20,318 nt of DNA, from positions 160,762 through 181,079 of the forward strand of contig NW_005200469.1 of NCBI RefSeq assembly GCF_000372725.1, given 5' to 3'. A program made the translations under genes and the position numbers. The notes beneath the pieces were generated by a model that did no database searches, was not told where the DNA came from, and worked only from the letters and a program-made list of their open reading frames with translations. This DNA comes from Emiliania huxleyi CCMP1516 (taxonomy: Eukaryota > Haptophyta > Isochrysidales > Noelaerhabdaceae). This document shows positions 14,777 through 20,318 of the stretch, in pieces. Numbering within the stretch: the first letter of the stretch is position 1; each line of letters starts with the position of its first letter.

Positions 14777-15023
14777 AGAGATGCTGAGTCGTACAGCTCC
14801 GACCGCAGCTCCAACTTCAACGTGGCCCGCTCACGACACTCACAATTGAGGGGCGGTGTGCGTGCCGAAAGGACGAATAAGGAGATGCCCGCATCGCGAT
14901 CGGGCGGCCGGCTGGCTGGCTCGCCATGCGGTTGATGCGCGCCGATTTTTACGAGTCTAAGTGGCGTATTCCAAAAAAAATACAATCGCGTGAGTAATGC
15001 AGTCCCGGCTCCCCAGCTCCGGT

Positions 15024-15071
15024 CCGCGCTCACAGCCGCGCTCACAGCCGCGCTCACAGCCGCGCTCACAG
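15024..15071. repeat. 12-bp tandem repeat, four units
   Basis: Four perfect units of CCGCGCTCACAG lie just downstream of the stop of the lysine-rich gene. Confidence 0.9.
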
Positions 15072-15104
15072 CCGCGCACCCGGGGGGCTCTCTGCACCTC
15101 CTGA

Positions 15105-15428
15105 TCACGAAGACCCGGAAAGCCAGCCTGCAATGCGCAAGACGGTGTTGCTGACAGTTTTCTTGCCAAGTCCCTTGTTGTGCGGCGCATTCTGCCACAT
15201 GTAGTTTGACGCCGTGTTGCGACCGCCCTTTCCTTTCGGGTAAATGTGCCCCGCGTTCTTCTTCTTCTTCGCCTTTTTGATCGCGGACGATGAGTAGCCA
15301 GCCGCTTCGTACATCTTTTTAGCGAATTTGTGGACGGCCTTGTTGTTCTTGAGCTTCCCTGCCTTCTTGTTAGCGATCGCACCGTTGATCATCTTGCTCA
15401 CTGGGCCGTATGTCCCGACCGGCGCCAT
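15105..15428 (-). CDS. Lysine-rich 107-residue orphan protein
   Basis: This is an ORF with an ATG at 15428 and no intron. The protein is strongly basic, with about one residue in five lysine, concentrated in the stretches NKKAGKLKNNK, HKFAKKMYEAAG and AIKKAKKKKNAG. The C-terminal half has Asn/Gly-rich sequence (GGRNTASNYMWQ, GLGKKTVSN). I see no signal peptide or membrane segment. I do not recognise the family; it is not a ribosomal protein I know. The size and charge suggest nucleic-acid binding, which is inference only. Its GC is clearly lower than the surrounding ~70%, and codons such as AAG, TTG and ATC replace the neighbours' GCC/CGC bias, so a foreign or mobile-element origin is possible. 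Confidence 0.52.
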   Translation of the reverse strand: MAPVGTYGPVSKMINGAIANKKAGKLKNNKAVHKFAKKMYEAAGYSSSAIKKAKKKKNAGHIYPKGKGGRNTASNYMWQNAPHNKGLGKKTVSNTVLRIAGWLSGSS

Positions 15429-15926
15429 GGTTCAACTGATGAACAGCGGGGTAGGGGGATGGGCTGTGGGCTCGGGAGGGGTGCAGAAGTGACCGTCTCT
15501 GGGCGGCGCGCGGTGCTACTCTGTCTGGGCGGGAGGCGCCTCCTTCGCCCGACCGGGACACGGCCGAAAGTTTTTTCTTTTTATCCCTCGCCTAAAATGG
15601 TGTTTGCTATTTCTCCTTTCGACCTTGTCCGGTTTTTATCATCTATGTTGGACAGTAGATTCGGACCCAGTGCTACGGCTGGTGACAGCGTGCCTCGTGT
15701 CGGCTCCCGACCGAGCCAATCGTGTGCAGCGTGTGTGTGCGTGTGGGCCCGTCCTCCATGCTAGGAGGTGTGTAAGACTGACTAACGGTTAGAAAGTAGA
15801 ATCATGAATGAGAGAGAGAGAAGTTACAGAGAGGGAGAGAGAGAGGGAGAGAGGGAGAGAGAGACAGAGACGAGAGAGTAGAGAGAGAGATCTTCAATGG
15901 AGACACGCATAAACAAAATAGAGATA
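15429..15926. repeat. Intergenic region with dispersed repeat (15650-15785) and GA microsatellite (15808-15891)
   Basis: Upstream of the lysine-rich gene there is a T-rich stretch (15567-15582). Positions 15650-15785 are the reverse complement of the element in the adaptin intron at 1136-1280; both contain (or complement) GAGCCGACACGAGGC and GGGCCCG blocks. A GAGAGAGG-type microsatellite follows. There is no gene. Confidence 0.65.
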
Positions 15927-17048
15927 CTACACCACGGGGCTAGCTCCTCCAAGAGGTCTAATCCTGCCCACACGCTGCACGGTCCTGGCGGTGCAGGGAT
16001 GGGTGCGGTGCACGCCCGCCATGAAGCCCGCCGTCGTGAGCATCCGCTCTGGCCTCCCGCTGGCCAGCCCATTGGGGATGGTCAGGCAGCGCACGTAGGT
16101 CGCCGAGTAGTTGAGGTGCAGCTGGTCGAGCACGCGGTCAATGACGGCGGGCGAGCCGAAGAAGCAGTTGTCGTCCGCCAGGTAGTACTGCAGCCCGCCT
16201 GCGGTTCGGAGATCTCGGCTAGATCTCGGCCAGATCTCGGCTAGTTCTCGGCCAGATCTCGTCCAAGCCTCGGCTGGATCTCGGACAGGCCTCGGCTTCG
16301 TCTATGCTGTCGTCCGGCCATATCTCGGCTAGACCTCGGCCATATCTCGGCCATATCTCGGCTAGATCTCGCCCTTCGGGTCGCAAGACAGCAACCGGCC
16401 GTCCATCTCGAGCGGCTCCGCCAGCCGCCCGTCCTCGATCCCAAGGCCGGCGCCTCGCCTCCTCTGCTCGACGTCGGCGGCGAGGGCTACGCACTCCCAA
16501 AACAGCGCGAGCCGCTCCTGCGCCACCCGCGCCTCCGGCCGGCTGTGGAAAGTGGGATAGTCCTTGCCGTCGGGCCGCAGCCGCACGACGGCCGCGAAGG
16601 CGTCGCCAGAGTCGCGGCGAAGCTCGTTGGCCTTCCACAGCGCGCGCACATTCTGCCGCCACCCAAAGTGGCGCTCGGGCCCCCAGTTGAGCGGCAGGTT
16701 GGCCTCGAAGCGGGAATGGTTGGGTGTGACACGGTCAGCGTCGCTGCAGCAGGCGCGCTGCTCCTCCACCACCAGCGCCGCCGGCCGAAGCGTCCGCATC
16801 ACGCGCTCAACGCAGGCCGCGCTGGAGACGTTGGCGGGCCCACGCGGCGTGGGACTCCAGTGCGGCGTCGGCGGCGTCAGGTGAGACCACGTGTGCACAA
16901 AGACGCGGCAGCGGGCAAACCTCTGCTCGCAGAAGCGCAGGTGCTGCTCAACCGGCCCGACCTGGCAGCCGTGCTGGAGGTGGCCGCTCACCTGTATGGC
17001 GACGCTGGCCTCGAGCCGAGCGAGCGAGCGCGGCGGGTTGTCGCGCAT
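15927..17048 (-). CDS. Glycosyltransferase-like protein (RLRPD family)
   Basis: Two exons, 17048-16373 and 16198-15927, join in phase 1 to give 315 residues. Order of signatures: a first strand VAIQVSGHLQHGC; FVHTW at the end of strand 2; VERVMRTLRPAALVVEE; a helix W-x-x-N-x-x-A-L-W-K-A-N-E-L; VVRLRPD (the R-x-R-P-D box taken as the nucleotide-sugar/metal site in this broad group); LLSCDPKG; and, after the intron, LADDNCFFGSPAVIDRVLDQL, a second acidic motif in the usual order. The group is believed to add sugars to surface polysaccharide, but its chemistry is poorly known. I chose the ATG at 17048; the frame is open further upstream to 17480, where the sequence looks non-coding (G-run at 17323-17334). 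The C-terminal ~40 residues after the YVRCLTIPNG segment are unassigned. Confidence 0.68.
16199..16372 (-). repeat. Repeat-built GC-AG intron (CTCGGCCATAT type)
   Basis: This is a 174-bp phase-1 intron. The interior is ~15 degenerate copies of a 10-13-bp unit, ATCTCGGC(CAT/TAG), on the + strand. The donor begins GCGAGATC and the acceptor is CCGCAG before GCGGGCTGCAG. The splice gives DPKG-GLQYYLADDN. Confidence 0.7.
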
Positions 17049-18369
17049 CGTGCAATTCGACCACCCACCTCGACCCGCTCCCTGCGCGGCTCCCCTGAGG
17101 CTTCCCGTGCCGCGGGCCTCGTGGGGTCTCCCCCTGATGGCGCGCCTCCTCCGCTGCCGATTTGGCCACTCGTCCGTTCGTGTAGTGGACTGTTCGCGTG
17201 CGAGTGTCGGTGATGTGCAGGGTCCTGGGAAGCAAAACCAGCGCAGGCGTCTTTGCACGACACGCTGCAAACAAGTTGCCTCTGTCGTCGGGCGGTTGGG
17301 GGTGGTGTGGGGGCGGGCGGTGGGGGGGGGGGGGTATTGTGTCGTTAGCACTCCCCGTCGACTCGGCAAGCGCGACCTGCGACTCTGGAGCGTGACTTCG
17401 TCCCCTTGTGTGCAGCACATGCGTGTGCCGCGTGTAGCTCCATGCTTCAGCCGCGGGACCAGGTACGATGCATTATACAATGATACTGCTCTCTGCCACC
17501 GTTTAACACTCAGACTGCTTCACAGAAGTCACACTTATTCCCCACCGATGTGAGGCGTGGTCTCAGCTGGAGGGAGCGTCCCCACGTTCTGGTAGAAAAA
17601 TTACAACTGTTGCGGCAGTCTGCAGGTCAGTTGCAGTCTACAGTTGTAAAAAATACAACAACTTGTTGCGCACAGTCTGCAGGTCAGCTTGCGCCGCTTG
17701 CTGGTGGAGAGAAGCAGCGGGTCGCGAATGGCGTGTCCGTGTGTGAAACATAGGAGGTATTCTCGTCTCAATTACAAGGTCTGTGAATTTAGCAGAAGGC
17801 GCTCTCAAAAACTTAATGTTGTCGTTTGATATTGATTGACGGGCGAGGCGGGCGGCGCGGGCGGCGCGCGATCTTTTGCTTTTGCTTGGGTGAGGCGTGG
17901 CCGGCGCGCCGCGCGGAGATGGCGGCGCACGCTGGAGATGCCTTGGTGACCCACACCGCGGTGGCAGCGAGCCAGAGCAAGCGGCCTGCCGCATGACGGG
18001 TTGACCTCGTCCTCGAAAAAGAATCGTACAGTACAGATTGATTGACCGCGGTTTGTATTGTTCAGACGACATATCAGAGATATCAAACGACTTTTTTATT
18101 TTTGACACAACACAACCGTAAAGACAAGCATAAGACGAGAAAGCCACATGACGACCACTACATTGATTAGCTGTGCCTTCGTGGACTAATGGACGCCCGC
18201 TATAGTGCGCGACCGTAGTCGACTCCCCGTGTCTCGCGAGGCGCCGCGGCCGAGGCAGCGCGACGACGAGGCGGCGGAGCGTCCGCGTGCCGCCTTGCGG
18301 CGGCGGCATCAGCCCGCCTCAGCTCGACGGCGGAGGCGACGGCGGATCCCTCCCTCCAAGCATCCCTTC
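17049..18369. other. Intergenic region
   Basis: I see no recognisable coding. It includes a G-homopolymer (17323-17334), a 15-bp direct repeat CAGTCTGCAGGTCAG at 17616 and 17673 (offset 57 bp) around an AT-rich segment, and an AT-richer stretch at 18000-18160 that may hold the 3' UTR of the gene read from the right. Confidence 0.5.
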
Positions 18370-20318
18370 TCACACCCCTTGCGGGTGGGCGAGCAGCGCG
18401 ACGTCGAGCTCCCACACCTTCGCCGTGGTGCCGGCGGCCGCGGCGAGGGCGCGCAGCGCGACGCAGATGAGCGCCTGGTTGAGGAGGAGGGACAGGGGCA
18501 GCAGCACGCGCTGCGGCGTCGAGAATGTGGCGTGCGCGTCCGGGAGGGCGAGGGCGAGGAGCAGCACCGCCACCGCCACCAGCCCCGTCGCGTTCCAGCC
18601 GAGGGCGGTGCGCACGCTGCCCGAGAGCGACTCGGCGCCGGCGAGCACGCCTAAAAGAGGAACAGGCGAGTAAGAAGGAGAGCACGCTGCCCGAGAGCGA
18701 CTCGGCGCTGGCGCGAGCACGCCCTGCGAGCCGTCGGACAAGTGCATGAGCCGCCTGAGGTCATCAGAGCTCGTTCGTTCTCTCGCGGTGCTTCTTCTTT
18801 TAGAGCCGTCGACAAGTGCTTGAGCCGCCTGAGGTCATCAGAGCTCGTTCGTTCTCTCGCGGTGCTTCTTCTTTTAGAGCCGTCGACAAGTGCTTGAGCC
18901 GCCTGAGGTCGGAGCTTGACGGCGGTCCGCGCCTGTGGACGCGTCGCGGGCGCGTCGGGTGGGGAGTGTCGTGGGGAGCGCACACCCTCGGCGGCCGAGA
19001 GTGTCGGGCGCGCGCCGGCGGAAGGGCAGCCGGTTGCCGCCGACGCGGCACTGCACGGCGGCCGCGGCGACGAGGGCGGCGGCCCACAGGCTCGCCACCG
19101 GGGCGGCGATGATGGCGACGGGGGGGAGGGAGAAGACGGCGACGCACGCGTTGGCCGACGAGGCGCAGACCGTGGCGAGCGACATCAGGACGAGCAGCAA
19201 GTGCCACACCTGGGGGAGGGGGGGGGGGGGGGGGTTGGAGCTTGGGCTCGGGTTCGGGTTCGGGTTAGGGTAGCGGCAACTGCCACACCCGCGGGACGAG
19301 ACGCGCAATCTCAAATAATCTCGCGGAGGCTCGGGTAATCCGGGAGTAGTCTCGGGGGAGGGAGTGCCACACCTGCACGGACGGGACGCGTGACACGGAC
19401 GGGAAGCGATCAGGCGTGCGGGCTTGCCCGCTGCCGCGACCACAAGCAGGAAGAGAGTCGCCGACGCGAGCAGCGGCAGCGGGGAGAGCGCGGTGGGGCC
19501 GAGCAGCGCTCGCCGCGCCAGCTCGAGCGGCGGCGGACAGCCCGTCCCGCAGCCCGGCAGCTGCAGGCCCGGATCGATGGCGTCCGGCGAGAGCAGCCTC
19601 GCCTATTCACAGCCCGAGGTGTGAAGAGACGCTCTTCACAGGCATGGCGCCCGGCGAGAGCAGCCTCGCCTATTCACAGCCCGAGGTGTGAAGAGACGCT
19701 CTTCACAGGCATGGCGCCCGGCGAGAGCAGCCTCGCCCCTTCCGGCAGAGGCCAGGAGCCGGCCGGTCCGACGCCGCTCAGCAAGGCGAGCTGCGCCTGA
19801 TCTCGGGCTGATCTCGGCTGATCTCGGCGGATCTCGGCGGATGGACGGCTCAGCAAGGCGCAGCTGCGCCTCTGGCCGCGGGGTGGGTAGCAACACGAGG
19901 CCGAGCTGAGGCGCCGTCGCTGGACCGCACACCCCTCTCCCGCCGCCGCCCCCGCCGCTCCCTCCGCTCCCGCCGCCCCCTCCGCTCCCGCCACCGCCGC
20001 CTCCGCCCCCTCCGCTCCCTCCGCTCCCTCCGCTCCCTCCGCCCCCTCCGCCCCCTCCGCTCCTCGCCAGCGACGGCCACAACGCGTCCCACACCGCGTT
20101 CCCGCTTCCGCCTACTCACAGCCCGAGGTGTGAAGAGACGCTGTTCACGCCGCGTCCCACACCGCGTTCCCGCTTCCGCCGGCGGCGGCGTCGCCGCCGC
20201 CAGCCTCGCCCTCCGGGTAGCTCGTGCCGCCGGCCCCGGCCACCGCCCCAGACACGGCCCCCGCGACGAGCGGCTGCGGCGGCGGCGGCGGCGCGCGGAG
20301 CAGCTGCCGGTGACCTAA
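18370..20318 (-). CDS. Multi-pass membrane protein of unknown function, 5' partial
   Basis: Proposed exons, 5' to 3': >20318-20180, 20111-19870, 19796-19737, 19602-19441, 19209-19016, 18932-18903, 18754-18723 and 18650-18370; all phases agree. The N-terminal part is Pro/Gly-rich with a Gly/Ser tract (about 19930-20070). A soluble segment follows (PEAQLALLSGVGPAGSWP, ARLLSPDAIDPGLQLPGC). Membrane spans come next: LPLLASATLFLLV-VWHLLLVLM, VAVFSLPPVAIIAAPV-LWAAALVAAAAV, TGLVAVAVLLLALAL and VLLPLSLLLNQALICVAL. The loop LPFRRRGPPSSSDLRRLMHL spans three exons. I considered GPI-transamidase GAA1 because of the VFSLPP segment, but the C-terminus does not fit, so I give no family. Short exons (30 and 32 nt) are real only if the dimeric intron model holds. 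Exon 19441-19602 has the least certain donor. Confidence 0.62.
18651..18722 (-). repeat. Introner-like GC-AG intron with ~40-bp target duplication
   Basis: This is a 72-bp phase-1 intron. Minus-strand copies of GCGTGCTCGC...CGCCGAGTCGCTCTCGGGC lie at the intron start and in the following exon. It ends CCTCTTTTAG. The splice gives SDGSQG-VLAGAESLSG. Confidence 0.78.
18755..18902 (-). repeat. Dimeric introner: two identical 74-bp units
   Basis: Units 18755-18828 and 18829-18902 are identical by eye. Each (minus strand) starts GCGGCTCAAGCACTTGTC, continues CTAAAAGAAGAAGCACCG, and ends CTGATGACCTCAG. The following exon begins with a third target copy, GCGGCTCATGCACTTGTCC. GC-AG, phase 2. Confidence 0.85.
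18933..19015 (-). other. GC-AG intron
   Basis: This is an 83-bp phase-2 intron. The start GCGCGCGCCCG and the next exon GCGCGGACCGCCG are weakly similar. The acceptor region GACGCGTCCACAG resembles that of the M28 intron at 8859-8936. Confidence 0.6.
19210..19440 (-). repeat. Composite intron with repeated exon-start copies and telomere-like tract
   Basis: The proposed intron is GT-AG, phase 0. GTGTGGCA, the start of the following exon, recurs inside twice (minus strand, near 19364 and 19286), one copy preceded by GTGCAG, so alternative acceptors exist. Positions 19246-19271 on the + strand hold TCGGGT/TTAGGG-like hexamers. A G-run lies at 19219-19234. Confidence 0.5.
19603..19736 (-). repeat. 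Dimeric introner, family B: two identical 67-bp units
   Basis: Units 19603-19669 and 19670-19736 appear identical. On the minus strand each is 30 bp of target (GCGAGGCTGCTCTCGCCGGG then CGCCATGCCT) plus the 37-bp core, which starts GTGAAGAGCGTCTCTTCAC and ends GGGCTGTGAATAG. The following exon carries a third target copy. GC-AG, phase 0; the splice gives LPEG-ARLLSPDAID. Confidence 0.87.
19797..19869 (-). repeat. Introner-like GC-AG intron with CGAGATCAGC repeats
   Basis: This is a 73-bp phase-0 intron. Copies GCGCAGCTGCGCCTTGCTGA and GCGCAGCTCGCCTTGCTGA bound it. The interior is GAGATCAGCC-type repeats. The splice gives RPE-AQLALLSGVG. Confidence 0.8.
20112..20179 (-). repeat. Introner-like GC-AG intron, family B, ~29-bp exact target duplication
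   Basis: This is a 68-bp phase-1 intron. GCGGAAGCGGGAACGCGGTG plus GGACGCG occurs at its start and again in the next exon. The core is GTGAACAGCGTCTCTTCAC and ends GGGCTGTGAGTAG, near-identical to the core at 19603-19736. Confidence 0.87.

Noticed and set aside
14162..14935. Plus-strand poly-Ala/Val ORF
   Set aside because: It is the antisense of a GCC-rich minisatellite. The Ala/Val runs have no other protein feature, and the minus-strand Gly/Tyr reading is more regular.
16362..17480. Upstream start for the glycosyltransferase-like gene
   Set aside because: The added ~145 residues are low-complexity and cross a G-homopolymer. The fold begins at VAIQVSGHL, just after the ATG at 17048.
18370..20318. 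GPI-transamidase subunit GAA1 as identity of the membrane protein
   Set aside because: One membrane segment (VFSLPPVAIIAAP) is reminiscent, but the last two spans and the C-terminus do not follow the GAA1 pattern.
1..20318. tRNA or rRNA genes
   Set aside because: I saw no convincing cloverleaf with conserved T-loop, and no rRNA core sequence on either strand. A tRNAscan-type search was not possible here.

Overview
This is a GC-rich, intron-rich stretch of eukaryotic nuclear DNA. Nothing in it looks bacterial: coding blocks change frame across short GT-AG and, more often, GC-AG introns. The gene families (adaptor-complex large chain, glutamate carboxypeptidase II, F-box/RCC1, TylF-type methyltransferase, RLRPD glycosyltransferase-like), the very high GC, the abundance of GC donors and the repeat-born introns suggest a marine microalga, most plausibly a haptophyte. 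That placement is inference. No marker gene in the window settles it.

Layout. Positions 1-2417 (+) hold the 3' half of an adaptor-protein large subunit (hinge plus ear; AP-4 epsilon-like), with nine exons that join in phase. Positions 3207-3933 (+) hold a short, frame-broken F-box/RCC1 gene, followed at 4117-5952 (+) by an intact intronless gene with a cysteine-rich N-terminus, a coiled coil and a C-terminal R-S-E ADP-ribosyltransferase domain. A ~95-bp repeat lies on either side of this pair. Positions 10423-6655 (-) hold a complete M28 peptidase (glutamate carboxypeptidase II/NAALADase family) that I could splice into 14 exons and about 726 residues, with all five zinc ligands and the catalytic glutamate. 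Divergent from it is a TylF-type O-methyltransferase (11111-11998, +). Positions 12000-15100 are mostly non-coding, with a long palindrome, a 163-bp direct repeat and a doubtful Gly/Tyr-rich ORF. Positions 15428-15105 (-) encode a lysine-rich 107-residue orphan of low GC. Positions 17048-15927 (-) encode a two-exon glycosyltransferase-like protein. From the right edge down to 18370 (-) runs a multi-pass membrane protein of unknown function with at least eight exons.

The main result concerns the introns. In at least four genes, most introns are 64-90 bp long and are bounded by a duplicated piece of the adjoining exon (about 12-40 bp). The first copy supplies the GC or GT donor, and a short mobile-looking core supplies the AG acceptor just before the second copy. 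The same cores recur in unrelated genes on both strands, which is the architecture expected of introner elements that create introns on insertion. Three introns in two genes are exact head-to-tail dimers of [target copy + core] (2x66, 2x67 and 2x74 bp), and other introns look like diverged multimers. The splice model is arithmetically consistent in every gene where I could trace it, but no transcript data were available.
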